The notes below the pieces were generated by a model, which saw nothing but the letters and a program-made list of their open reading frames with translations, ran no database searches and had not been told where the DNA came from. Source: Neptunicoccus cionae (GTDB taxonomy: Bacteria > Pseudomonadota > Alphaproteobacteria > Rhodobacterales > Rhodobacteraceae). From it: DNA of 64,000 nt. The stretch covers positions 992,001-1,056,000 of the forward strand of contig NZ_PKOJ01000001.1 in the NCBI RefSeq assembly GCF_002860325.1. The letters are read 5' to 3'. The first letter of the stretch is position 1, and every line of letters starts with the position of its first letter. Position numbers and translations under genes: made by a program. Shown here piece by piece: positions 1-8,593 of the stretch.

Positions 1-2
1 CT

Positions 3-1574
3 CTGGTACAGTTCCAGCTTTCCGATCCCGATATTATCAAACGGCAGGCCGCCGTTGATGCGATCGCCCGCAGCATGGATGCAAGCCAGCTTGGCCCGCT
101 GCAAGCCTCTGTCGCAGGCGAAACGGACGCAAACCTTAAAAGGGTGAAACAACGTCTCGCCGGTATGCTGGTGGCAACATTCGGCGAAACACCGCAGGAC
201 CGGATCGCTGCGATCGAGGAACTGTCAGGAGATCTTTCAGTAGATACCCGTGCGGTGCTCAACACCATTCTGGCCACAAATTCCGCCGTGTCCGAAACCT
301 TGCCGGAAGAGGGGAACCTAGCAAAGGTTCTGACCATCGGAGAGGATATTTCGCCGGAAGACGCCTATAGCCGTCTGGTGGCAGAGAACCTTGCGCCTGC
401 GCCTGTCAGCAAGGTTGCAATCCGCGATGCTCTGCTGGCCCATATGGACGGCGGGAGCGTTGGTGGCGTTCCGGTATCCGAGCTTGGCAGTGATGTTACG
501 CGGGCAAGAGCCTATGACCGGCTTGCAGAAGACGGGCTGGTTCCGCCCCGTGTCAGTGAGGCCGCCCGGACGGAGGCCGTCGCCGCCCATAAGTTCTATC
601 TGGAATATGTTGAATCCGATCCTTCTGTAACAGACGCTGCGCGCGCGGCCCTGAACGGGATCGAAACCAGTGTGGCGCTCAGTCAGACAGTGGATCTCGG
701 TCTTGATGCGCTCTCGCTCGCCTCGATCTACTTTCTCGCAGCGATTGGCCTTGCCATTACTTTCGGTGTGATGGGGGTTATCAATATGGCCCATGGCGAG
801 TTCATTATGATGGGGGCTTATACGGGCTATGTCGTGCAGCAGTTCGTGCCCGATTATACTGTGTCGATCATCATCGCGCTGCCGCTGGCTTTCGCCATAA
901 CCTTTGCCGCAGGGGTAGCGATGGAGCGGCTGGTGATCCGGCATCTGTACCACCGCCCGCTAGAGACCCTTCTGGCGACTTTCGGGATTTCCATTGCTTT
1001 ACAGCAACTGGCTAAGAACATCTTTGGCACACAGGCACGGCCGCTGACCTCGCCCGAGTGGCTTGACGGGGCGCTGGTGTTTAATGACGTGATTGCAATC
1101 AGCTATATCCGTATCGCGATCTTTGTGTTGGCGCTTCTGTTCCTGATGGTGATCCTGTTCGTGCTGAAACGCACACGGCTGGGGCTGGAAGTGCGGGCTG
1201 TGACCCAGAACCCCGGAATGGCGGCATCCATGGGGATCAATCCCGACCGGATCAATATGATGACCTTCGGGTTGGGTTCCGGCATTGCAGGCATCGCAGG
1301 GGTAGCGATCGGGCTGTATGCCAAAGTTACCTCGGAGATGGGCGCGGATTACATCGTCCAAAGCTTTATGACAGTGGTTGTAGGCGGCGTTGGCAATGTC
1401 TGGGGTACGCTGGCGGGGGCATCGCTGATCGGGTTCCTACAAAAAGGGATCGAGTGGCTGAACCCGTCAAACACGCTGGCCGCGCAAACCTATATGATCC
1501 TGTTCATCATCCTTTTCATTCAATTCCGTCCCAAGGGCATTGTTGCCCTCAAGGGTCGTGCTGCGGCGGATTAA
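3..1574 (+). CDS. urtB: Urea ABC transporter permease UrtB (5' end outside window)
   Basis: One of two membrane permeases of the UrtABCDE urea importer, in the branched-chain amino acid transporter superfamily. The reading frame is open to the left edge (codons in phase from base 3), so the start is missing; 523 residues are visible. The N-terminal ~220 visible residues are soluble and helical, the periplasmic-type extension typical of UrtB. A hydrophobic permease domain follows, opening with a segment around IYFLAAIGLAITFG and containing the INMAHGEF motif of the LivH/UrtB family. It lies 3 bp before urtC, and urtC, urtD and urtE follow in the same direction. The order of urtB, urtC and two coupled ATPases supports urea over branched-chain amino acids, though related short-chain amides cannot be excluded. 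Confidence 0.93.
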   Translation: MVQFQLSDPDIIKRQAAVDAIARSMDASQLGPLQASVAGETDANLKRVKQRLAGMLVATFGETPQDRIAAIEELSGDLSVDTRAVLNTILATNSAVSETLPEEGNLAKVLTIGEDISPEDAYSRLVAENLAPAPVSKVAIRDALLAHMDGGSVGGVPVSELGSDVTRARAYDRLAEDGLVPPRVSEAARTEAVAAHKFYLEYVESDPSVTDAARAALNGIETSVALSQTVDLGLDALSLASIYFLAAIGLAITFGVMGVINMAHGEFIMMGAYTGYVVQQFVPDYTVSIIIALPLAFAITFAAGVAMERLVIRHLYHRPLETLLATFGISIALQQLAKNIFGTQARPLTSPEWLDGALVFNDVIAISYIRIAIFVLALLFLMVILFVLKRTRLGLEVRAVTQNPGMAASMGINPDRINMMTFGLGSGIAGIAGVAIGLYAKVTSEMGADYIVQSFMTVVVGGVGNVWGTLAGASLIGFLQKGIEWLNPSNTLAAQTYMILFIILFIQFRPKGIVALKGRAAAD

Positions 1575-1577
1575 ACC

Positions 1578-2744
1578 ATGCGCAAAACCTTTTTGTCCCA
1601 AAATCCATCAGTTCTGATCTTCATCGCTCTGCTTGCGGTCTTTACCATCGTGGTTACACTTTTGTCCGAAGTGACCGGCGTGGGGCTGATCTCTACGTCT
1701 TTCGTAAAAACGTTGGGCAAGACCCTGTGTCTTTCGCTGGTTGCCATCGCCATGGATGTGGTCTGGGGCTACTGCGGAATTCTCTCGCTCGGGCATTTCG
1801 CCTTTTTCGGCATCGGCGGCTATGCCATCGGCATGTGGCTTATGTATGCGCGCACTGAAGGCATTGTGATGACAAGCCTTGCGAGCCAGCCACTTCCGCC
1901 CACACCTGCCGAGATTTCCGATGCGATTGGCAACCAGATATTCGGCGTGGTTGGCAGTTCCGAATTTCCGCTGATCTGGGCCTTCGCGGACAACCTTTTT
2001 GTGCAGCTGCTGATGGTAGTTCTTGTGCCGGGATTGCTGGCGCTGGTGTTCGGCTGGCTGGCTTTCCGCAGCCGCGTGACGGGGGTTTACCTGTCGATCC
2101 TGACGCAGGCGATGACCCTCGCGCTGGCATTGTACCTGTTTCAGAACGACAGCGGTCTGCGCGGTAACAACGGCCTGTCCGGTCTGCAAAACATTCCGGG
2201 GTTCGAGGAAACTTCGCAGGCCAAGGTGTCGATTGCTTTCTTTATCGCATCTGCCTTTGCGCTGGGCGCGGCCTATATCGGCTTTGCGTGGATTGTGTCG
2301 GGAAAGATGGGCAGCATCGTGCAGGGCATCCGCGACAACGAGGCCCGCGTCCGGTTTCTGGGCTATCACGTGGAAAGCTACAAACTGTTCATCTTCACCA
2401 CCACTGCTGTCGCCGCTGGCATTGCCGGCGCGCTTTATTACCCGCAGGCCGGTATTATCAACCCGGGAGAAGTCGCACCAATCGCGTCGATCTATCTGGC
2501 AGTCTGGGTCGCGATTGGCGGGCGGGGGCGGCTGTATGGTGCGGTGATCGGCGCGGTGTTCGTCTCTCTTCTATCCAGCTGGTTCACAGGGGGTGGCGCG
2601 CCGAACGTCAATCTGGGTTTCTACACGATACAATGGACCGACTGGTGGCTGGTGCTGCTGGGCATGTCGTTCGTCGCCGTGACCTTGTACTTCCCCAAGG
2701 GTATTGGCGGGCTGTTTGACTATCTGGTGAGGAAACCCTCATGA
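1578..2744 (+). CDS. urtC: Urea ABC transporter permease UrtC
   Basis: Second permease of the urea importer, partner of UrtB in the inner membrane. It has 388 residues, normal for UrtC, with about ten hydrophobic segments. The family signature is visible around residues 55-85 (MDVVWGYCGILSLGHFAFFGIGGYA region), as is the EAA-like cytoplasmic loop with 'GIRDNEARVRFLGY' that contacts the ATPases. The ATG at 1578 follows the urtB stop by 3 bp, and the 3' end overlaps urtD by 4 bp (ATGA), so translation is probably coupled along the operon. No terminator separates it from its neighbours. Confidence 0.94.
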   Translation: MRKTFLSQNPSVLIFIALLAVFTIVVTLLSEVTGVGLISTSFVKTLGKTLCLSLVAIAMDVVWGYCGILSLGHFAFFGIGGYAIGMWLMYARTEGIVMTSLASQPLPPTPAEISDAIGNQIFGVVGSSEFPLIWAFADNLFVQLLMVVLVPGLLALVFGWLAFRSRVTGVYLSILTQAMTLALALYLFQNDSGLRGNNGLSGLQNIPGFEETSQAKVSIAFFIASAFALGAAYIGFAWIVSGKMGSIVQGIRDNEARVRFLGYHVESYKLFIFTTTAVAAGIAGALYYPQAGIINPGEVAPIASIYLAVWVAIGGRGRLYGAVIGAVFVSLLSSWFTGGGAPNVNLGFYTIQWTDWWLVLLGMSFVAVTLYFPKGIGGLFDYLVRKPS

Positions 2745-3490
2745 GCATGCTGCTGGAAGTGAATGGCGTCAGCGTTACCTTTGACGGGTTTCGTGCCATT
2801 AATAACCTGTCGATCAACTTCGCCCCGACGGAATTACGCGCGATCATCGGGCCGAACGGGGCGGGCAAGACCACCTTTATGGATATTGTTACCGGCAAGA
2901 CCAAACCGGATGAAGGCACGGTGATCTGGGGAGAGCGGAACATTTCGCTGCTTGGCATGTCCGAAAGCCAGATCGCGCGGGAGGGGATCGGGCGCAAGTT
3001 TCAGAAACCCACCGTGTTCGAGGCCCAGACCGTGCGGCAGAATCTTGCGATGGCGCTGAAGACACCCCGCGGGCCGTTTTCGGTGTTGATGCACAAGAAG
3101 ACCAAGGCAAACGGGGCAAGGATCGAGGCGGTGGCAGAGCAAATCGGACTGGCCGATAGTCTGACCCGCAGCGCCGGAGAGCTGAGCCACGGGCAAAAAC
3201 AATGGCTGGAAATCGGGATGCTGCTGGCGCAGGAGCCCCGCTTGATGCTGGTGGATGAACCCGCTGCGGGCATGACGCCGGAGGAACGGGAAAAAACCAC
3301 CGATATTCTGCGAGAGGCTGCCAAGACCCGCGCTGTTGTGGTGGTGGAACACGATATGGAATTTGTGCGCCGTTTGAACTGTAAGGTGACGGTACTTCAC
3401 GAAGGCTCTGTACTGGCCGAGGGAAGCTTGGATCATGTGACTTCCGACCAGACGGTAATTGATGTTTATTTGGGACGGTCCCATGCTTGA
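2741..3490 (+). CDS. urtD: Urea ABC transporter ATP-binding protein UrtD
   Basis: First ATPase of the urea importer (LivG-like). It has 249 residues. The Walker A motif GPNGAGKT is at 37-44, the signature appears as LSHGQ at 148-152 instead of LSGGQ, and Walker B is LMLVDEP at 168-174. The LSHGQ variant is normal for the LivG/UrtD subfamily. The start ATG at 2741 overlaps the urtC stop (ATGA), and the end overlaps urtE by 8 bp. It is expected to form a heterodimer with UrtE on the cytoplasmic face of UrtB-UrtC. Confidence 0.94.
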   Translation: MSMLLEVNGVSVTFDGFRAINNLSINFAPTELRAIIGPNGAGKTTFMDIVTGKTKPDEGTVIWGERNISLLGMSESQIAREGIGRKFQKPTVFEAQTVRQNLAMALKTPRGPFSVLMHKKTKANGARIEAVAEQIGLADSLTRSAGELSHGQKQWLEIGMLLAQEPRLMLVDEPAAGMTPEEREKTTDILREAAKTRAVVVVEHDMEFVRRLNCKVTVLHEGSVLAEGSLDHVTSDQTVIDVYLGRSHA

Positions 3491-4178
3491 TGTGCAAGAT
3501 GTTACGCTGAAATACGGTCAGAGCCAGATCCTCTTTGATGTCTGTCTGCGGGCCGAAGTCGGGCAGATTACGGCGGTGATGGGCAACAACGGGGTCGGGA
3601 AAACCAGCCTGTTGAAAGCTGTTTCAGGCCGCCATCCGCTGGGCGGCGGATCTGTGGCCGTCGCCGGAGAAGCGGTAACGCTCAGTTCCGCATTTCAGGC
3701 AGCCCATGCGGGTATCGCCTATGTACCCCAAGGCCGCGAAGTGTTTCCCATGATGACAGTGCTGGAAAACCTTGAGACCGGATTTGCCTGCCTGCCTAAG
3801 GCGGATCATAGTATTCCCGACTTCATCTTTGATCTGTTTCCCGTACTCAAGGACATGCAAAAGCGCCGTGGGGGGGATCTGTCAGGTGGACAGCAACAGC
3901 AGCTTGCTATTGCCCGCGCGCTGATCACCAAGCCAAAGGTGCTGCTGCTGGACGAGCCGACAGAAGGCATCCAGCCCAATGTGATCCAGCAAATCGGGGA
4001 CGCGCTGGAAACCCTGCGGGGGCAGGGGGAAATGGCGATTGTTCTGGTGGAACAAAACGCGGATTTTGCCTATCGCATTGCCGATACTTTTGTCGTGATG
4101 GAACAGGGGCGCGTTAAACGCAGCGCTGGTAAGGCTGATTACAGCAAGGATGCTCTGATGGCGGATCTTGCGCTTTAG
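3483..4178 (+). CDS. urtE: Urea ABC transporter ATP-binding protein UrtE
   Basis: Second ATPase of the urea importer (LivF-like). I chose the ATG at 3483, which gives 231 residues, the usual UrtE length. Upstream in-frame TTG (3459) and ATG (3462) would add an unlikely tail inside urtD. Walker A GNNGVGKT is at 34-41, LSGGQ at 133-137 and Walker B LLLDEP at 154-159. The start lies inside the urtD end (8-bp overlap). The TAG stop (4176-4178) interlocks with the TAA stop of the convergent rraA-like gene, so there is no room for a terminator between them. Confidence 0.93.
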   Translation: MLDVQDVTLKYGQSQILFDVCLRAEVGQITAVMGNNGVGKTSLLKAVSGRHPLGGGSVAVAGEAVTLSSAFQAAHAGIAYVPQGREVFPMMTVLENLETGFACLPKADHSIPDFIFDLFPVLKDMQKRRGGDLSGGQQQQLAIARALITKPKVLLLDEPTEGIQPNVIQQIGDALETLRGQGEMAIVLVEQNADFAYRIADTFVVMEQGRVKRSAGKADYSKDALMADLAL

Positions 4179-4666
4179 GCAATGTTCAATGCGTGGGGCG
4201 CGACGATAACACAGTCGCGGTCTGCGTAAATCCAGTTCCCGGATATGACAGTAGCGCCCCCGATCACGACAGGGATACCGCTGCTGGAGGGATTTGGCGC
4301 GGGTCCGCGCCGCGCCGTGGTGCCAAGGGCTTTCACCCCGATTTCCAGCGCATCTATGCCACTGCTGTCTCTTACTGCGCCGTTGATCACGATGCCGGCC
4401 CAGCCGTTGTTTGCAGCTATATCCGCAAGCCTGTCGCCCAACACACCGACCCGCAGAGAGCCTTTACCGTCAACAACCAGAACGCGGCCCTCGCCCTTGG
4501 TTTCAAGGATTTCCAATACGGGGCGATGGTCTTCGAACACCGCGACGGTGACGCAGTCACCGGAAAAACACATGTGCTTTCCGAACGACCGAAACTGAAC
4601 GTCGCAGGTTTGCAGAAGATCGGGGTGTGCATCAAACAGATCGGCAGTCGAAAAGGCTTGTGGCAT
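4175..4666 (-). CDS. RraA-family protein (4-hydroxy-4-methyl-2-oxoglutarate aldolase-like)
   Basis: Member of the RraA / HMG-CHA aldolase fold family. The chosen start (MPQAFSTADL, 4666) gives 163 residues, the usual family length; the longer frame to 4729 would run into the upstream ABC gene. GDRL at residues 77-80 and RD at 99-100 match the G-x20-R-D metal/substrate pattern of class II pyruvate aldolases in this fold. Some relatives instead bind and inhibit RNase E. Being the last gene of a peptide-type ABC operon, 16 bp after the ATPase stop, favours a catabolic aldolase making pyruvate over an RNase E regulator. That is inference from context. The family is often misannotated as a demethylmenaquinone methyltransferase. 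Confidence 0.85.
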   Translation of the reverse strand: MPQAFSTADLFDAHPDLLQTCDVQFRSFGKHMCFSGDCVTVAVFEDHRPVLEILETKGEGRVLVVDGKGSLRVGVLGDRLADIAANNGWAGIVINGAVRDSSGIDALEIGVKALGTTARRGPAPNPSSSGIPVVIGGATVISGNWIYADRDCVIVAPHALNIA

Positions 4667-4682
4667 CGCGGGGGCTTTCTGT

Positions 4683-5693
4683 TCAGGCAGTGGCTTTCGC
4701 AAGCTGCTTTTCAAAGTGATGGCAGGCAACGGCGCGCAGCTCTGCTACGGGTTGCGTGGCGGGTTGCTGCGCGCTGCACTGCTCGCTCGCCAGCGGGCAG
4801 CGCGGATGATAATAACAGCCCGACGGTGGCGACAGGGGGGAAGGGACTTCGCCCTCGATCGTCTCGAAATGTACCAGTTCGTCCGCATCAAGTACCAGTT
4901 TCGGCACACTTCCGAACAGCGCGGACGTATAGGGGTGGGCCGGGGTTCCGAAGACCTCGGCGACAGGCCCCAATTCTACGATCCGCCCCAGATACATGAC
5001 CGCCACGCGGTCGCTGACGTGTTGTACTACGGACAGATCGTGGCTGATGAAGACACAAGTCAGTTCCAGATCGTGGGTCAGTTCCAGAAACAGGTTTATT
5101 ATCTGCGCCTGAATTGACACATCCAGCGATGCGACGGGTTCATCACAGATCAGTACATCGGGTTGCATGGCCAGTGCGCGGGCGATGGCAATGCGCTGTC
5201 GCTGGCCACCGGAAAACTGGTGCGGATAACGGTCTGCCCAGACCGGATCAAGCCCGACCCGTTCAAACCATCCGGCGACATACTCGCGGGCCGCGCCCTT
5301 GGTGGTCAGCCCGTGGGCGATCGGGCCTTCGGCCACGGTGTCGCCCACCTTCATACGGGGATCAAGGCTGGCAAACGGATCTTGAAAGACGGTTTGCACG
5401 CGGGTTGTTACCTTGGTGCCGTTTTCCATCACCGGCTTGCCGTCAATTGTGACGCTGCCGGTCGTCGGGGGGAGGATACCTGCAATCAAACGGCCAAGCG
5501 TGGATTTCCCGCAGCCGGATTCACCAACCAGCCCCAAAGTCTCGCCTTTGCGGATAGACAGGGACACATCTGAGACCGCCCGCACAGAGCGGGTTTCCAC
5601 CTTGCTGCCAAGCTTCGCGGCGATCTTTTCGCCGGTTGTCAGGTTCGGACCGAACAAGCGGGAGACATTGTCGATGCTGAGAAAACTGCTCAT
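4683..5693 (-). CDS. Oligopeptide-type ABC transporter ATP-binding protein (DppF/OppF-like)
   Basis: Second ATPase of a family-5 (dipeptide/oligopeptide/nickel type) ABC importer. The start [10 protein letters not shown] at 5693 is preferred: it overlaps the upstream ATPase stop by 4 bp (ATGA) and gives 336 residues, normal for DppF. Walker [10 protein letters not shown] is at 57-65, followed by a FSGGQRQR signature, a [10 protein letters not shown] Walker B and the C-terminal oligopeptide/dipeptide domain with the Cys-rich [10 protein letters not shown] segment. It works with the ATPase just upstream and two permeases. The substrate cannot be read from the ATPase. Confidence 0.93.
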   Translation of the reverse strand: MSSFLSIDNVSRLFGPNLTTGEKIAAKLGSKVETRSVRAVSDVSLSIRKGETLGLVGESGCGKSTLGRLIAGILPPTTGSVTIDGKPVMENGTKVTTRVQTVFQDPFASLDPRMKVGDTVAEGPIAHGLTTKGAAREYVAGWFERVGLDPVWADRYPHQFSGGQRQRIAIARALAMQPDVLICDEPVASLDVSIQAQIINLFLELTHDLELTCVFISHDLSVVQHVSDRVAVMYLGRIVELGPVAEVFGTPAHPYTSALFGSVPKLVLDADELVHFETIEGEVPSPLSPPSGCYYHPRCPLASEQCSAQQPATQPVAELRAVACHHFEKQLAKATA

Positions 5694-6673
5694 GCGGGAA
5701 CCTCTGCTGTACGGGTAACTGGGTGGAAACAGCGCCAGCCGCGATTGTCTTGGTGGGTCATGTCCGGATCTGTCTTGCACGTGTCCGTAGCGCGGTCACA
5801 ACGGGGTGCAAAGGGGCAGCCCTCGGGCAGGGAGAGCAGAGACGGTGTCGTGCCGGGTATCTGCGTCAACGGAGTGCCCGGGGCTGCCATTGCCGGCAGG
5901 GAGGCGATCAGCCCTGCCGTATAGGGGTGGCGGGGATCGCGCAGCAGGGTCGCCGTCGGCCCCTGTTCCACGATACGGCCCGCGTACATTACTGCCAGTT
6001 TGCTGGCGAGACTGGAGACCACTGCCAGATCGTGGCTGATCCACACCATCGCCGTTCCTGTTTCACGGGCCAGATCGCGCATCTGGAACAGGATTTGTGC
6101 CTGTATCGAGACATCAAGCGCGGTTGTCGGCTCGTCCGCAACAATCACGGCAGGGCGGTGCAATAGCGCAATGGCAATGGCAACACGCTGGCGCATCCCG
6201 CCGGAAAACTCATGGGGATAGGCCCGAAGCCGTTCCTTTGCCGACGGGATGCCCACCTGTGTCAGCAACTCTGCTGCACGCGCCTCGGCTGCCCGTGCAC
6301 CAAGCCGTTCGTGGGCATCAATCGCCATGCGCATCTGCTGTCCAATGGTTAACATCGGGTTCAGCGTGGCTATCGGATCCTGAAAGATCATTGAGATGTC
6401 ATGCCCGCGCAGGCTGCGCAATTCGGCAGCGGAGAGGGTCGTCAGTTCGGTGCCTTTCAGTTTGACCGAACCGCTCACGATCCGCCCCGGTGCATCTACC
6501 AGCCCCAGCAGGGAAAATCCGGTAACGGTCTTGCCCGATCCGCTTTCTCCGACCAGTCCCATGATCTCGCCTTCGGCCAGATCGAAGGAAATCCCGTCCA
6601 CTGCTTTCACCACACCGGCACGGGTGAAGAAATGGGTTTTCAGGTCTTTAACGCTAAGTACGGGATCACTCAT
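5690..6673 (-). CDS. Oligopeptide-type ABC transporter ATP-binding protein (DppD/OppD-like)
   Basis: First ATPase of the importer, 327 residues. It has Walker A GESGSGKT at 42-49, the FSGGMRQRV signature characteristic of DppD/OppD, Walker [13 protein letters not shown], and a C-terminal Cys motif ([14 protein letters not shown]) typical of this subfamily. It overlaps the permease gene upstream (6670-6673) and the second ATPase downstream (5690-5693), each by 4 bp, so the unit is likely translated as a coupled chain. Confidence 0.94.
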   Translation of the reverse strand: MSDPVLSVKDLKTHFFTRAGVVKAVDGISFDLAEGEIMGLVGESGSGKTVTGFSLLGLVDAPGRIVSGSVKLKGTELTTLSAAELRSLRGHDISMIFQDPIATLNPMLTIGQQMRMAIDAHERLGARAAEARAAELLTQVGIPSAKERLRAYPHEFSGGMRQRVAIAIALLHRPAVIVADEPTTALDVSIQAQILFQMRDLARETGTAMVWISHDLAVVSSLASKLAVMYAGRIVEQGPTATLLRDPRHPYTAGLIASLPAMAAPGTPLTQIPGTTPSLLSLPEGCPFAPRCDRATDTCKTDPDMTHQDNRGWRCFHPVTRTAEVPA

Positions 6674-7551
6674 TTGCGAAGCCTCGGGTTGAATTGGTCG
6701 CGGATCTGGTCGCCAACAAGGTTGATCGCGACAATCAGGATGATCAGGGCAACGCCGGGGTAGAAGGAAATCCAGTAACGGCCGCTCATCATGTAGGGGA
6801 AGCCGTTGGAGATCAGCATCCCGAGCGAGGGTTCCGTAACGGGCAGCCCCAGCCCCAGAAAGCTGAGTGTTGCCTCCAGCGAGATGGAATTGGCAATCTG
6901 CACGGTGGCCACAACGATCAGCGGCGGGGTGCAGTTGGGCAGCAGGTGGCGCAACACCACCAGACGGCCGCTCATCGGTGTTGCAAGGGCTGCTTCGATG
7001 TAGTCCTTGCCGCGCTCCGCCTTGGCCGCGCCATAGGCGGTGCGGGCGAAGTAAGCGTATTGCGCAGCGACCAGCGCCCCGATCAGCTGTGCCTTGCCCT
7101 GACCGAGCAGCGCAACGATCACCAGTGCCAGCAGGATAGCCGGAAACGACAGTTGCAGATCGACAGCCCGCATGATCAGCGTTTCAACCCGCCCGCCGAT
7201 ATAAGCAGCAAGGATGCCAAGCGTCGTCCCGAGACTGAGCGATACAATACCAGCAGCAAGGCCGATCTGGATCGAAATACGCAGGCCATAGAAAATTGCC
7301 GACAACAGGTCACGTCCTTGCGGATCAGTGCCCAGCAGGTGGGTATAACCGCCAGAGCCGACAAAACCGGGGGGGCGGCGGCTGTCCATCAGGGACAGGT
7401 TGGCCATGTCATAGGGGTTCTGCGGCGACACAAAGGCGGCAAACAGTGCCAGCAGCATCATCAGGATCACAACAACCAGTGCGACGACTGCGACTTTATT
7501 CTCGCGGAACTCTGCCCAGAAGCGGCTTAAGGGGGTGCTATTGTTCTTCAT
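6670..7551 (-). CDS. Oligopeptide-type ABC transporter permease (DppC-like)
   Basis: Inner-membrane permease of the importer, 293 residues with about six membrane segments. The N-terminal OppC_N-type segment (WAEFRENKVAVVALVVVILMM) is typical of DppC/OppC. The family motif GTDPQGRDLLSAIFYG sits near residues 75-90, and the EAA loop lies in the last third. It overlaps both neighbours by 4 bp and pairs with the DppB-like permease encoded just upstream. Confidence 0.93.
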   Translation of the reverse strand: MKNNSTPLSRFWAEFRENKVAVVALVVVILMMLLALFAAFVSPQNPYDMANLSLMDSRRPPGFVGSGGYTHLLGTDPQGRDLLSAIFYGLRISIQIGLAAGIVSLSLGTTLGILAAYIGGRVETLIMRAVDLQLSFPAILLALVIVALLGQGKAQLIGALVAAQYAYFARTAYGAAKAERGKDYIEAALATPMSGRLVVLRHLLPNCTPPLIVVATVQIANSISLEATLSFLGLGLPVTEPSLGMLISNGFPYMMSGRYWISFYPGVALIILIVAINLVGDQIRDQFNPRLRK

Positions 7552-8522
7552 GATGTCGCCCCTTGACGCACGCGCGGATCAATCAGGGCAAAGACCAGAT
7601 CAATCACAAAGTTGATGGTAACAAAGAGGAACGCCACAAGGATCAGGTAGGCCACCATGACAGGGCGGTCCAGAACGCCGATACTGTCGATGATCAGCTT
7701 GCCCACACCGGGCCATGAAAAGATCGTTTCCGTCACAACCGCAAAGGCCAGTGTCGAGCCGAGTTCGAGACCAAAGACCGTCAGGATCGGGATCGAGATC
7801 AGTTTCAACAGGTGGCGGCGCAGGATTGTGCCTTCGGAAATACCCGCAGCGCGGGCGAATTTGATGGTGTCGGTCAGCATGATCTCGCGGGTTCCGGCAC
7901 GGGCCAGTCGGATCATCATGGCCAGCTTGAACAGCGCCAGATTTACCGCTGGCAGCACGATATGGGACAACCCGTCAAGCGTCGGGAAAGACCACGCCAC
8001 GCCCCAGATTTCTACGGTTTCACCGCGTCCACCAGCGGGCAGCCATCCAAGGTGAACGGCAAAGAACAGGATCAGGATCAGGCCAACCCAGAAAGAGGGC
8101 ACCGAAAACCCGAGCACCGAAACCCCCATGATGGTTTTGGAAATCCAGCTTTCGGGACGATAGCCTGCATAAACGCCAAGGCTGACGCCCAGAACCGTGG
8201 CCGAAATGACAGAGATCAGGACCAGTTCCAGCGTTGCGGGCAGGCGGCCGCCGATCAGTTCAAGAACGGGTACGTTATAGACAAACGACCGGCCCAGATC
8301 GCCTTGCAGCAGATTGCCCATGAAGATGAAGTATTGTTTGTACAAAGGAAGGTCGAGGCCAAGCCGCCGGATCGCAGCTTCGCGGATTTCCTGTGTGGCC
8401 TCTGGCGGAATGACAATGTCGATAGGGTTGCCGATGGCATACACACCGCAGAATACGATGACCGACATAACAGCCATGACAACGACGGCCTGCAAAAAAC
8501 GTTGGATGATGAAGCCGAGCAT
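7548..8522 (-). CDS. Oligopeptide-type ABC transporter permease (DppB-like)
   Basis: First permease of the importer. The start MLGFIIQRFLQ at 8522 is preferred because DppB proteins begin directly with the first membrane helix; the frame extends to 8546. This gives 324 residues. Visible features are the N-terminal helix, the periplasmic 'RLGLDLPLYKQYFIFMGNLLQGDLGRSF' region typical of DppB, and a C-terminal ATVVTETIF-like EAA region. It overlaps the DppC-like gene by 4 bp. The gap to the binding-protein gene (stop at 8594) is about 70 bp and holds no obvious strong terminator. Confidence 0.92.
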   Translation of the reverse strand: MLGFIIQRFLQAVVVMAVMSVIVFCGVYAIGNPIDIVIPPEATQEIREAAIRRLGLDLPLYKQYFIFMGNLLQGDLGRSFVYNVPVLELIGGRLPATLELVLISVISATVLGVSLGVYAGYRPESWISKTIMGVSVLGFSVPSFWVGLILILFFAVHLGWLPAGGRGETVEIWGVAWSFPTLDGLSHIVLPAVNLALFKLAMMIRLARAGTREIMLTDTIKFARAAGISEGTILRRHLLKLISIPILTVFGLELGSTLAFAVVTETIFSWPGVGKLIIDSIGVLDRPVMVAYLILVAFLFVTINFVIDLVFALIDPRVRQGATS

Positions 8523-8593
8523 GGGTGCTCCCTTTGGGCCAAGCAAAGGCCGGGCGGCATCTCTGCTGCCCGGCCCTGTGTTAAACGAGACGA

